Source: Chitinibacter fontanus
GTDB lineage: Bacteria; Pseudomonadota; Gammaproteobacteria; Burkholderiales; Chitinibacteraceae
Assembly: GCF_013423785.1 (NCBI RefSeq)
Contig: NZ_CP058952.1
Coordinates: 1 to 64,000, forward strand
DNA: 64,000 nucleotides
Reading direction: 5' to 3'
Position 1 is the stretch's first letter. The number at the start of each line of letters is the position of its first letter. Both the position numbers and the translations under genes were made by a program. Positions 8,448-17,613 of the stretch are shown here, piece after piece. A model generated the notes under the pieces. That model saw only the letters and a list, made by a program, of their open reading frames with translations. It did no database searches and was not told the origin of the DNA.

Positions 8448-11400
8448 ATGAATGCTCCTTCCTTTATCCATTTACGTCTCCATTCTGAATTTTCCGTGAC
8501 CGACGGTATTGTTCGTCTGGATGAAGCCGTCAAACGCGCCAAAGCTGAGCAAATGCCAGCACTCGGCGTTTCCGATTTAATGAATCTTTTTGGCATGGTG
8601 AAACACTATAAAGCCTGCCGAAATGCCGGGTTAAAACCTATCGTAGGATTGGACGCATGGGTTGAAAATGAAGAAGATCGCGACAAGCCCTATCGCGTAT
8701 TACTGATATGTAAAAACCGCGCAGGGTACGGCCGGCTGTGTGAGCTGCTAACTCAAGCCTACAAACACAATCAATACCGCGGCCATGGCGAGCTGAAGAA
8801 ACAATGGCTTAGCACGGGCAGCAACGCCGATTTAATTTGCTTATCAGGCGCAGAACTGGGTGAAATTGGAGCACATATTCTCGCTAACGATCCGGCGCGC
8901 GCAAGTGAAGCGGCTGCGTGGTGGTCGCAGCTATTCCCAAATAATTTTTACCTTGAATTGCAACGCACAGGCTCAGCAGCCAGTGAGAAAAGCTTGCAAG
9001 GGCACCTAGATATTGCCGAGCAGCAGACCTTACCTGTCGTAGCAACCCATCCGATTCAGTTCATGGACGCGGATGACTTCAAAGCGCACGAAGCCCGCAC
9101 CTGTATTGCGGAAGGCTTTGTGATGGCTGACAAACGCCGCCCCAAACGTTTCACCGAGGAGCAGTACTTCAAATCAGCCACTGAAATGCACGCACTTTTC
9201 AGTGACTTACCCGAAGCATTAGCCAATACAGTTAGCATCGCCCAGGGGTGCAATCTATCGATCGTTCTGGGAAAAAATTACCTGCCTTTATTCCCGACCC
9301 CGGATGGCATGACACTAGATGATTTCCTGGTGTATGAGGCCAAGCGTGGTTTAGAAATGCGCCTTGCGCAGCTATACCCCGATGAGGCGAAACGCGAAGC
9401 TGAGCGCCCACGCTATTATGAACGACTAAAATTCGAAACCGACACCATTATCCAGATGGGCTTTCCCGGCTACTTCCTGATCGTTGCGGACTTCATCGCC
9501 TGGGGTAAGGTCAACGGCTGCCCGGTTGGCCCTGGCCGCGGCTCAGGTGCGGGTTCATTGGTGGCTTACAGCCTTGGCATTACCGACATTGATCCCACTG
9601 CCTACGCCCTGCTGTTCGAGCGTTTCCTCAATCCTGAGCGGGTATCGATGCCCGACTTCGATATCGATTTTTGCCAGGAAAACCGCTGGCGTGTGATTGA
9701 ATACGTGCGGGAAAAATACGGCGCCGAAGCGGTCAGCCAGATTGCCACTTTCGGTACGATGGCGGCCAAGGCCGTGGTGCGCGACGTGGGTCGGGTGCTG
9801 GATTTGCCCTACATGTTTTGCGATGGCGTCTCAAAACTGATCCCTGCAGCACCGGGCAAGCAATACAGCCTCGATGATGCGGTAGAAATGGTGCCAGAGC
9901 TTGCCGAGCGAATCGAGCGTGAAGAAGAACTCAAAGAACTCTGGGATCTAGCCAAAAAGCTTGAGGGCTTGACACGCAACATTGGTATGCACGCAGGTGG
10001 GGTTCTGATTGCACCAGGACGGATCACTGACTTTTGTCCGGTATACCAAGCTGCAGGCGAGGATGCCTCCCCCGTCTCGATGCTCGACAAAGATGACGTC
10101 GAGCAAGTCGGTCTGGTTAAGTTTGACTTCTTGGGCCTGCGTAACTTAACGATTATTGAATTAGCGCTGCAATACATAAAAGACCAGACTGGAGAATATC
10201 TGGATTTGATGAGCTTGGGCTTTGAAGACCAAGCTGCATATCAGGTATTTCGCGACGCCAACACTACCGGCGTATTCCAGGTCGAGTCGGATGGTATGAA
10301 ACGACTGCTGGAAAAGCTTGCGCCCGACCGTTTTGAAGACATTATTGCGGTATTGGCGCTCTACCGTCCCGGCCCGCTGGGCTCTGGCATGGTCGATACC
10401 TTTATTAATCGTAAAAAAGGCATCGAGCAGCCCGATTACTTCCACCCTGACTTGGAAAAATGTCTTGAGCCGACTTACGGCGTTATCGTTTACCAAGAAC
10501 AGGTGATGCAGATTTCGCAGATTATCGGCGGCTATACCCTCGGTGGCGCCGATATGCTGCGCCGCGCGATGGGTAAGAAAAAGCCAGAAGAAATGGCCAA
10601 ACACCGGGCGACCATTGCCGAAGGTGCGGCCAAGAAAGGCTATGACCCGGCACTGGCCGAGCAACTGTTCGACCTGATGACCAAGTTTGCCGAATACGGT
10701 TTTAACAAGTCACACACGGCCGCCTATGCAGTAGTGTCGTACCATACCGCATGGCTCAAAGCCCATCACACGGCCGCCTTTATGGCTGCCACGATGTCAT
10801 CCGAGCTGGATAACACCGATCAGCTGAAAGTCTTTTACGATGACTGCATCGAAAAAAATAGGCTCGAACTCCTGCCGCCGGATGTCAATCAAAGCTTCTA
10901 TCGCTTTGTCCCCGTTGGCAAACGGCAAATCCGCTATGCCCTAGGCGCCATCAAAGGTGTTGGCGAAAGTGCCGTCAATATGATTGTGGCCGAGCGAGAA
11001 AAGAACGGCCCATTCAGCGATTTATACGATCTGTGTCGCCGCACTGACAAAAAAGAAGTTAATAAACGCGTACTCGAAGCACTAATTCGAGGCGGTGCTT
11101 TTGATGCTATTGATGATCATCGCGCCCGGTTAATGGCCAATGTCGAGCAGGCTATGGCGGTTGCCGAAGCGGAAGCTGCAAATGCAAATCAAATTAGTCT
11201 GTTTGACATGCTCGAACCGGCAGCTGCACCACAAATTGAAATACTGGAAGCACCACGCTGGGACGATAAAATTAAGCTAGCGGAAGAAAAAACCGCAATT
11301 GGCTTTTATCTATCAGGCCACCCTTTTGATGCACATGCCAAAGCGATTAAAGGCCTAATTAAAACTCGGCTGGATCGACTGCAAAATCAGCGTGAACCCC

Positions 11401-11888
11401 AGTTTATTGCCGGCATTGTTGCTGGCATGCGCGTCAAAAATGGTGAACGAGGTCGGATGTGCTTCCTACAACTGGATGATGGCAAAGGAAAAGTCGAGGT
11501 TTCTTTATTCTCAGACTCGTTTGAAGCTAATCGCACTAAGCTCAAAGAAGATGCATTACTGGTAATCGAAGCTAAAGTATCTGAAGATCGCTTCTCGGGC
11601 GGGCAACGCATAATCGCGGATCGGGTTTTTGATATCGCTGAAACCCGCAGCCACTTTGCACGTGCCATCAAACTGGGTTTAGGCAACAACGATGATGCCG
11701 AAAAACTGAAAGCGCTACTTTCCCCGCATTGTGCCGATGAAGGTTGTGCCGTAGAAGTTTCGTATCAAAACACCATAGCAAGCTGCGAGGTTCGCTTAGG
11801 TTATCAATGGCGCGTGTTGTTACGCGATGAGTTGATTGCCGAGCTACGCAACTGGCTAGGTACAACAGCGGTAGACATCAAATTCTAA
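8448..11888 (+). CDS. dnaE: DNA polymerase III alpha subunit (DnaE)
   Basis: The 1146-aa replicative polymerase catalytic subunit. The N-terminal PHP domain starts HLRLHSEFSVTDG. The palm carries PDFDIDF with catalytic Asp pair D405/D407, preceded by the glycine-rich GPGRGSGAGSLVAY. The fingers and tau-binding parts follow, including LYRPGPLGSGM, YGVIVYQEQVM and FNKSHTAAYA. The C-terminal third has the beta-clamp-binding motif QISLFDML and an OB-fold region. Length is normal for DnaE1. No clear Shine-Dalgarno precedes the ATG. The gene ends at a symmetrical terminator. Confidence 0.98.
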   Translation: MNAPSFIHLRLHSEFSVTDGIVRLDEAVKRAKAEQMPALGVSDLMNLFGMVKHYKACRNAGLKPIVGLDAWVENEEDRDKPYRVLLICKNRAGYGRLCELLTQAYKHNQYRGHGELKKQWLSTGSNADLICLSGAELGEIGAHILANDPARASEAAAWWSQLFPNNFYLELQRTGSAASEKSLQGHLDIAEQQTLPVVATHPIQFMDADDFKAHEARTCIAEGFVMADKRRPKRFTEEQYFKSATEMHALFSDLPEALANTVSIAQGCNLSIVLGKNYLPLFPTPDGMTLDDFLVYEAKRGLEMRLAQLYPDEAKREAERPRYYERLKFETDTIIQMGFPGYFLIVADFIAWGKVNGCPVGPGRGSGAGSLVAYSLGITDIDPTAYALLFERFLNPERVSMPDFDIDFCQENRWRVIEYVREKYGAEAVSQIATFGTMAAKAVVRDVGRVLDLPYMFCDGVSKLIPAAPGKQYSLDDAVEMVPELAERIEREEELKELWDLAKKLEGLTRNIGMHAGGVLIAPGRITDFCPVYQAAGEDASPVSMLDKDDVEQVGLVKFDFLGLRNLTIIELALQYIKDQTGEYLDLMSLGFEDQAAYQVFRDANTTGVFQVESDGMKRLLEKLAPDRFEDIIAVLALYRPGPLGSGMVDTFINRKKGIEQPDYFHPDLEKCLEPTYGVIVYQEQVMQISQIIGGYTLGGADMLRRAMGKKKPEEMAKHRATIAEGAAKKGYDPALAEQLFDLMTKFAEYGFNKSHTAAYAVVSYHTAWLKAHHTAAFMAATMSSELDNTDQLKVFYDDCIEKNRLELLPPDVNQSFYRFVPVGKRQIRYALGAIKGVGESAVNMIVAEREKNGPFSDLYDLCRRTDKKEVNKRVLEALIRGGAFDAIDDHRARLMANVEQAMAVAEAEAANANQISLFDMLEPAAAPQIEILEAPRWDDKIKLAEEKTAIGFYLSGHPFDAHAKAIKGLIKTRLDRLQNQREPQFIAGIVAGMRVKNGERGRMCFLQLDDGKGKVEVSLFSDSFEANRTKLKEDALLVIEAKVSEDRFSGGQRIIADRVFDIAETRSHFARAIKLGLGNNDDAEKLKALLSPHCADEGCAVEVSYQNTIASCEVRLGYQWRVLLRDELIAELRNWLGTTAVDIKF

Positions 11889-11899
11889 ATTTTAAGGAC

Positions 11900-11927
11900 A
11901 AAAAAGGCAGCTTAAGCTGCCTTTTTT
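11900..11927. terminator. Perfectly symmetrical bidirectional terminator
   Basis: A6-GGCAG-CTT followed by its exact reverse complement AAG-CTGCC-T6 makes a 28-bp perfect inverted repeat between the convergent dnaE and GGDEF-EAL genes. It works as a GC-stem plus T-run in either direction. Confidence 0.93.
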
Positions 11928-11944
11928 GCAAACCATATCCCACA

Positions 11945-14383
11945 TCACACCAAGGGGACTGGCTTACCAAAGAAATAGCCCTGCGCGTAATCCACCCCAA
12001 CAGCGGCTAACTCCGCCAAAATAGCCTCATCCTCAACGAATTCAGCAATCGTTCTGCAGCCCAAACTATGGGCAATATCGTTGACTGCGATCACCATTTG
12101 CCTACTCACTTTGTCTTCAGCAATATCGGTAACCAGGCTGCCATCAATTTTCAGAAAATCGACGGGCAAGGTTTTCAGGTAATTGAATGAAGAAAAGCCA
12201 CTCCCAAAATCATCAAGCGCAAACTTGCACCCGCGGGTACGTAGAGTTTCGATGAAAATTGATGATTCTTTGAGATTAGAAATCGCGGCGGTTTCGGTAA
12301 TTTCAAAGCAGATAGTATAAGGCGGCACCTGTGTTGAATCGAGTTGTTGCAAGATAAACGCCAAGGTTTGCTTATTAAGCGATTTGCCCGACAGATTAAT
12401 TGCAATATGGGGTATCGGCTTAGAATCCTTCATACACATAGCCAAGTGGGCAATACTGTGCTCAATTACCCATTTATCCACTTGGGTCATCATGTCATAG
12501 CGCTCTGCCGCAGGGATAAACGCCCCCGGCGCAACCACACGCCCCTGACCATCGATCAGGCGCAATAAAATTTCCAAATGATGCACATCATGCGCTTGTG
12601 CATTCATCGGCACGATAGCCTGGCAGTAAAGCTGAAAGCGATTTTGCTCGATCGCTTCTTTCAGCGTGGCCAGCAATTGAATCTCGTTATGCCGCTCCTG
12701 AAGATCTTGATCATCACTGCTGTACCAACTCAGTTGATTTCGACCGGCGTCTTTTGCGGCAAAGCACGCCACATCAGCCTGACTCATCGCCTCCTGCGGG
12801 CTAGCGCAGCGATGATCTAGCTTCACCAATCCAATACTCACCGTCACGCCATGTGGCCGCTCTTGCCACACAAAACGAAATTGAGCTAATGAATGCAAAA
12901 TACGCTCAGCCAGAACTTGCGCTTCGGCATCTGTGGTATCTGAAAGCAGTACTCCGAATTCATCGCCACCAAGCCGCCCCAAAACCGAACGGCCAGGCAG
13001 CATTAACCCCTGCAATAGCGCAGTTACATGCCTTAGCAATTCATCGCCAGCCAAATGCCCACAGGTATCGTTCACGAGCTTGAACTGATCCAAATCTAAT
13101 AACATCAGCACTTGCTGAGGGGCACCATTCAAAGCCTGCTGGTGTGCGTCATTGAGCGCTGCTTCAAACCCGCGCCGGTTAGTTAAACCGGTCAAATAAT
13201 CATGCTCGGCTTGGTAGGCCAGCTTTTCTGTTAGCGCTTGGGACTCAGTAACATCATGCAATACCAACACCATCCCCACCACATGACCATCTTGGTCTGA
13301 AATGGGCGCCACAGCATACTCGACATTCAATTTAGCCCCAGCACGATTGAGGAGCATCGCCTTCTGCCCACCGATGGACTTTAATTTATCGCGCGACTTC
13401 AGCAAAATTCGCTCAAGTTCAGTAGGGGTTAAATCACCACCAAGACATAGCAAATCGGCAATATCACGGCCCCGAGCATCATTGGTCAACCAGCCAGTTA
13501 AGGCTTCGGCGGCCGGATTGATCAGCTTGACTTTAAACTCGCCATCAGTAGTTAAGATTGCATCGGTAATCGAAATTAGCGTAACTTCAGCTAGCTCTTT
13601 TTCAACGTATAGCGCACGTTGCGCTTCTTCCCGCTCTTCGTGCCCCCGCCGAATATTACGCCGCATTTCATTAATGGCATCAACTAAGGTCTGCATCTCA
13701 TCGGGCTTATTGCTGTTGCGCAAGAGACGGAGCGGCTCAGAAAGTTGCTGATAATTAAAGTGGCGAGTGTAGTGGGCAATTTGGCTTAAATGCCGTGCAA
13801 TAAGGCGATGATACAAAATTAAAAAGAAAATCGCTGCGGCAGCCATACCCAAGCCTTGCAGAATAAGCAGTCGCAAAAACTGGGCAAATAACCTCGATTC
13901 AACCTCAGATAAGGTTGTGCTAATTTTAAGCTCGCCGAGTGTGACCTCTTTATTGGTTAATGGATGCAAATAGACAACAGGAAAAACTTCAGTAACCACA
14001 TTGTGAGCATGCTCCAGCGGCTGACCAGCACTATATTGCTGCCCATCACTCTCAACCAACGATACATGTTGCACCACACGGGTTTGCAGCATTGAGTTGA
14101 GCTGGCCATGGATGGCATCGGTATTAACCAGCCATAAGTTACTAGCAAGTTGCGGTGTCGCGCTTCGACCCAGCGTTTGTAGGTCCGCCTGAGTTTGTAA
14201 CAAACTGCGGTCATACTCAAGCTTAAGCAAAAACAAAGTCATGGCAACCGTGACCACTAGGCCTGTAGCAAATACAGCAATGATCAAGTGCCATGCGAGG
14301 CGATTTGCACTGTAAAACCGCCCGATCCGCTGAAAAAAAGAAACAATCACTAAATATAAGCTCAAGTAAAAGAGTAAAAACAC
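11945..14383 (-). CDS. Membrane-bound PAS-GGDEF-EAL cyclic-di-GMP protein
   Basis: An 812-aa c-di-GMP turnover protein. Two helices (about 30-54 and 167-191) bracket a periplasmic sensor region. A HAMP-like segment (about 192-245), a PAS domain (about 265-380), GGDEF (motif 472-476) and EAL follow. The EAL domain keeps its metal and catalytic residues: E604 in EIL, ICFEITE, DDFGSGF, the Lys of LKIDG and AEFVE. The RxxD inhibitory site before GGDEF is absent (RSVL). It could make and degrade c-di-GMP. The start is GTG 14383 with a weak ribosome site; a GTG 33 bases downstream is an alternative. Confidence 0.9.
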   Translation of the reverse strand: MFLLFYLSLYLVIVSFFQRIGRFYSANRLAWHLIIAVFATGLVVTVAMTLFLLKLEYDRSLLQTQADLQTLGRSATPQLASNLWLVNTDAIHGQLNSMLQTRVVQHVSLVESDGQQYSAGQPLEHAHNVVTEVFPVVYLHPLTNKEVTLGELKISTTLSEVESRLFAQFLRLLILQGLGMAAAAIFFLILYHRLIARHLSQIAHYTRHFNYQQLSEPLRLLRNSNKPDEMQTLVDAINEMRRNIRRGHEEREEAQRALYVEKELAEVTLISITDAILTTDGEFKVKLINPAAEALTGWLTNDARGRDIADLLCLGGDLTPTELERILLKSRDKLKSIGGQKAMLLNRAGAKLNVEYAVAPISDQDGHVVGMVLVLHDVTESQALTEKLAYQAEHDYLTGLTNRRGFEAALNDAHQQALNGAPQQVLMLLDLDQFKLVNDTCGHLAGDELLRHVTALLQGLMLPGRSVLGRLGGDEFGVLLSDTTDAEAQVLAERILHSLAQFRFVWQERPHGVTVSIGLVKLDHRCASPQEAMSQADVACFAAKDAGRNQLSWYSSDDQDLQERHNEIQLLATLKEAIEQNRFQLYCQAIVPMNAQAHDVHHLEILLRLIDGQGRVVAPGAFIPAAERYDMMTQVDKWVIEHSIAHLAMCMKDSKPIPHIAINLSGKSLNKQTLAFILQQLDSTQVPPYTICFEITETAAISNLKESSIFIETLRTRGCKFALDDFGSGFSSFNYLKTLPVDFLKIDGSLVTDIAEDKVSRQMVIAVNDIAHSLGCRTIAEFVEDEAILAELAAVGVDYAQGYFFGKPVPLV

Positions 14384-14548
14384 ATCGCCGCAGTCAGCAT
14401 AATCGCTAGACTGTAAGGAAACAAGCTCCGTCTAGCCATTTTCGTAGCCAAAACGACACACATCAAACAGTCGAGAGTTTCCCCCGCCAGCGAGGCCTGT
14501 TAGCAACCGCAGCAGTTGGCAACCGATTATTTATAGCCCTGCGCCCAT

Positions 14549-14562
14549 CCTAGTGCACTAGG
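14549..14562. promoter_or_regulatory. 14-bp perfect palindrome in the GGDEF-EAL/copA intergenic region
   Basis: CCTAGTGCACTAGG is self-complementary over all 14 bases and lies in the 281-base divergent spacer (14384-14664). It resembles a dimeric regulator operator, but I cannot name a regulator. The rest of the spacer between it and the GGDEF-EAL start shows nothing recognisable. Confidence 0.4.
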
Positions 14563-14622
14563 AAAATATCACTCACATCACCCGGCAAATACAAGTAGAC
14601 ACAATCGCATCGACAAATACAG

Positions 14623-14672
14623 ATACCCCTTGCGGGTATTGGGTATTGTCGCTAACATACCCCTATGGGTAA
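14623..14672 (+). promoter_or_regulatory. copA promoter with two CsoR-type operators
   Basis: Two inverted repeats are visible: ATACCC-N5-GGGTAT at 14623-14639, and ATACCC-N4-GGGTAA at 14657-14672. A third GGGTAT half-site is at 14641-14646. TTGCGG (14630-14635) and TAACAT (14653-14658), 17 bases apart, fit -35 and -10 hexamers. The predicted start then falls at about 14664-14666, on the copA ATG. Similar GC-rich ATACCC/GGGTAT repeats are known targets of CsoR-family copper repressors, and one such gene ends this operon. Confidence 0.7.
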
Positions 14673-17043
14673 TCTCACGCACTCTGAAGCCGACCAAACC
14701 CCCTTCAATATACCTATTGAGGGCATGACTTGTGCTGCGTGCGCCCAGCGCCTTGAGAAAGTGCTCAACCGTTTGCCCAACGTAACGGCCACGGTGAACT
14801 TTGCCACTGAGCAAGCCACAATTATTTCTGGTCCAGAACAGCTATCACATGTATTGGCCGCAATTGAAAAAACGGGCTTTAGCACTCGCAAACAGACGTT
14901 TTCACTCAATTTAACCGGTATGAGCTGCGCAGCCTGCGCCAACCGCATTGAACGCCAACTCAAAAAACTCCCCATTGAGTCTGCTAGCGTTAACTTCGCC
15001 AGTGAAACAGCCAATATCACCGCAATTGAAGGAACAGTATCACTTGAACAAATTCAGCATTGCATCCGGCAAGCGGGCTACGACGCAAAACCCATAGCCA
15101 CACCTGCTAGTAAATCAGTCAACACATCCCCCTGGGATTTGTTGCTTGCTGTGCTCTGCAGCCTGCCGTTTGGCTTGGAAATGCTGGGTATGCTAACCGG
15201 TGAACACGGCCTGCTACCGAGCACAATTCAGCTTGTGCTGGCTACCGTGGTGCAATTTATAAGTGGTGCGCGCTTTTATCGTAGCGCTTGGTTTGCACTG
15301 CGCAATGGCAGTGCAAATATGGATGTGCTGGTTACACTAGGCACTAGCGCAGCGTGGGGGTACAGCATCTGGGCATTTAGCACCGGTCAACACACGCTCT
15401 ATTTTGAGTCGAGCGCCAGTGTAATCACTTTAGTTCTACTGGGAAAATGGCTTGAAACTAGAGCCAAACGGCAAACAGGGGATGCGTTAGGCAAATTACT
15501 CGCACTCCAGCCACAAACTGCGCAAGTGCGCCGTGCCGACTCTTGGATTGAAGCACCGATCAGTAGCATCACCGTCAACGATGTTGTTTTACTGCGCGAC
15601 GGTGAAACGGTACCGATTGATGGCGTGATCATCGAAGGCGCAGTTGAAGTCGATGAGGCCATGCTCACCGGCGAATCGCACAGCATCACGAAAAAAATCG
15701 GCGATTCGATTTTTGCAGGCACACGCAATTTAGCAGGTAGCTGCCAAATTCAAGCCACAGCCACCGGCGGGCAAACTCAATTGGCCAGCATCATTGCCAC
15801 GATTAGTCAGGCGCAGGGTAGCAAGGCGCCGATACAGCAATTGGCCGATCGAATATCTGCCATTTTTGTACCAACAATTTTGATTATTGCGCTCCTCACC
15901 CTGCTGACAACCTATGCTCTAAGCCTAGATAGTCGGCAAGCTCTATTACATGCAGTGGCGGTTCTCGTTATTGCCTGCCCCTGCGCTTTAGGCCTAGCCA
16001 CCCCCACTGCTGTCATGGTTGGAGTCGGGCTTGGGGCGCAACATGGTATTTTATTTCGCAACGCCAGTGCACTGGAACACAGCAGCCAGATAGATACCCT
16101 GATCGTGGATAAAACCGGCACCCTGACACTAGGCAAGCCACAATTAATTGAAACCCAGCTACTACAAGCTGGAACATACTCGCAAGATGAAATTATTCTG
16201 TGGGCTAGCAGTTTAGAACTTGCCACACAGCATCCACTTGCACATGCTTTTCAAGCCGCGCTACAAGATCAGCCCCCACTCAGCAGCCAAGATGTACAAA
16301 CCAGCATCGGCCAAGGCATTACTGGCACTGTAGCCGGTAAGCATATTCAAATTGGCCGCCCCGACTGGGTGCTAGAGTCCACATACCTGCAACAATTTTC
16401 CAGCATCGTCCAGAAGTATCAACAGCAAGGCCATACAGTCATTGCCATTGCGGTAGATACCCAGCCCGCAGCACTATGCGTTCTGCAAGATCAAATCCGC
16501 ACCAATGCACCGGCGGCAATTCGCCAGCTACAGGCGGCAGGCATTCAAGTAGTCATGCTCACAGGAGACCATCTTGCCACCGCAGCCGAGCTTGCCAAGC
16601 AGCTTGGCATTCAGCGTTTTCAAGCGCAATGCACCCCCAGCGAAAAATACCAAACCCTACTTGCCTTGCAGCAGGCCGGTCATAAAGTGGCCATGGTTGG
16701 GGACGGTATAAATGATGCGCCAGCACTAGCGGCTGCAGATGTGAGTTTTGCCATGCAAAGTGGCGCAAGTGCGGCATTGGAAACGGCCGACGTGACGCTC
16801 ATGAAAAATGATTTATCGCATATCTCGATGGCGCTGGCGCTTTCCAAAGCGACGGTGCGAAAAATCAAACAAAATTTGTTTTTTGCTTTTATTTATAACG
16901 CACTCGGGATTCCGCTAGCTGCTTGTGGCCTATTAAGCCCAATGTTAGCTGGTGCAGCAATGGCCTTGTCTTCGCTGTCGGTCATTAGCAATGCCTTATT
17001 ACTGAAACGCTTTAAATGGCAGGTACAAGATGGAAACCATTGA
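14665..17043 (+). CDS. copA: Cu(I)-exporting P-type ATPase CopA
   Basis: A 792-aa copper efflux ATPase with two N-terminal metal-binding domains: CAAC at C23/C26 and at C88/C91. The transporter core has CPC at 438-440, phosphorylated D482 in DKTGTLT, a TQHP motif and GDGINDAP. It lacks the Cys-rich N-terminus of the CcoI-type pump at the window start, so it is the detoxification paralogue. The ATG at 14665 has no ribosome binding site; an in-frame TAA at 14653 prevents extension and no ATG, GTG or TTG occurs before the first metal domain. The message may be leaderless. copZ overlaps its last 14 bases. Confidence 0.96.
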   Translation: MGNLTHSEADQTPFNIPIEGMTCAACAQRLEKVLNRLPNVTATVNFATEQATIISGPEQLSHVLAAIEKTGFSTRKQTFSLNLTGMSCAACANRIERQLKKLPIESASVNFASETANITAIEGTVSLEQIQHCIRQAGYDAKPIATPASKSVNTSPWDLLLAVLCSLPFGLEMLGMLTGEHGLLPSTIQLVLATVVQFISGARFYRSAWFALRNGSANMDVLVTLGTSAAWGYSIWAFSTGQHTLYFESSASVITLVLLGKWLETRAKRQTGDALGKLLALQPQTAQVRRADSWIEAPISSITVNDVVLLRDGETVPIDGVIIEGAVEVDEAMLTGESHSITKKIGDSIFAGTRNLAGSCQIQATATGGQTQLASIIATISQAQGSKAPIQQLADRISAIFVPTILIIALLTLLTTYALSLDSRQALLHAVAVLVIACPCALGLATPTAVMVGVGLGAQHGILFRNASALEHSSQIDTLIVDKTGTLTLGKPQLIETQLLQAGTYSQDEIILWASSLELATQHPLAHAFQAALQDQPPLSSQDVQTSIGQGITGTVAGKHIQIGRPDWVLESTYLQQFSSIVQKYQQQGHTVIAIAVDTQPAALCVLQDQIRTNAPAAIRQLQAAGIQVVMLTGDHLATAAELAKQLGIQRFQAQCTPSEKYQTLLALQQAGHKVAMVGDGINDAPALAAADVSFAMQSGASAALETADVTLMKNDLSHISMALALSKATVRKIKQNLFFAFIYNALGIPLAACGLLSPMLAGAAMALSSLSVISNALLLKRFKWQVQDGNH

Positions 17044-17239
17044 AATTGAGATCGAAGGCATGAGTTGCGGCGGCTGCACTGCGTCGGTAACCCGTGTTTT
17101 AGAAGCGGTTGCGGGGGTGCAAAGTGCCACCGTCACCTTAAACCCCGGCAAAGCACGGATCGTGTTCGACGCCACGCAAACCAGCCGCGCAGTGCTGGAA
17201 ACATCGATAGAGGAAGCTGGATATGACATCAACCGTTAA
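17030..17239 (+). CDS. copZ: Copper chaperone CopZ
   Basis: A 69-aa single heavy-metal-associated domain with GMSCGGC (C13/C16), a ferredoxin-like fold of family-typical length. It should hand Cu(I) to CopA and perhaps to the regulator. Its start lies inside the end of copA and its end overlaps the regulator gene by 17 bases, so translation of the three genes is probably coupled. Confidence 0.93.
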   Translation: METIEIEIEGMSCGGCTASVTRVLEAVAGVQSATVTLNPGKARIVFDATQTSRAVLETSIEEAGYDINR

Positions 17240-17507
17240 GCAAGAGCGCCCAAATAAAGACCAACTGATCAAACGCCTAAACCGCATCGTTGGCCAAGTT
17301 TCGGGCATCACCCGCATGATCGAAGAAGACCGCACTAGCAGCGAAGTACTCAATCAAGTCGCTGCCGCTCGCTCAGCACTCGACGCTTTGGGCCTGATCT
17401 TGCTTGAACAACAAACTCAAGACTGCATTGCACAAGCCTTGAAATCAGGCAAAGGTGATGATGCCGTTGCGCAATTGCTGCAAGTCATCAAGAAAGTTCG
17501 CGGCTAA
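17223..17507 (+). CDS. CsoR/FrmR/RcnR-family metal-sensing repressor with altered ligands
   Basis: A 94-aa all-helical repressor of the CsoR/RcnR family, with RLNRIVGQVSGITRMIEEDR and the helix ending LLEQQTQDCI. Aligned by spacing with M. tuberculosis CsoR (C36, H61, C65), the equivalent positions are S39, Q64 and C68, so only one of three copper ligands is kept. FrmR-type sensing would also need the first Cys. It is the third gene of the copper operon and probably autoregulates through the ATACCC/GGGTAT repeats. Copper sensing is inferred from context, not from ligands. Confidence 0.85.
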   Translation: MTSTVKQERPNKDQLIKRLNRIVGQVSGITRMIEEDRTSSEVLNQVAAARSALDALGLILLEQQTQDCIAQALKSGKGDDAVAQLLQVIKKVRG

Positions 17508-17524
17508 GCCACACCGCCAGCAGA

Positions 17525-17556
17525 TAAAAAACCACGCTAATTTGCGTGGTTTTTTA
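17525..17556 (+). terminator. Terminator after the copper operon
   Basis: Stem ACCACGC / GCGTGGT (17531-17537 and 17544-17550) with a 6-base loop, preceded by A-run and followed by T6. It also faces the convergent bioB. Confidence 0.9.
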
Positions 17557-17613
17557 TTTTTAGGTGTCTCGCCAAGATCAAGACCTGGCATGACCTTAAT
17601 CTTAATACCCCCA

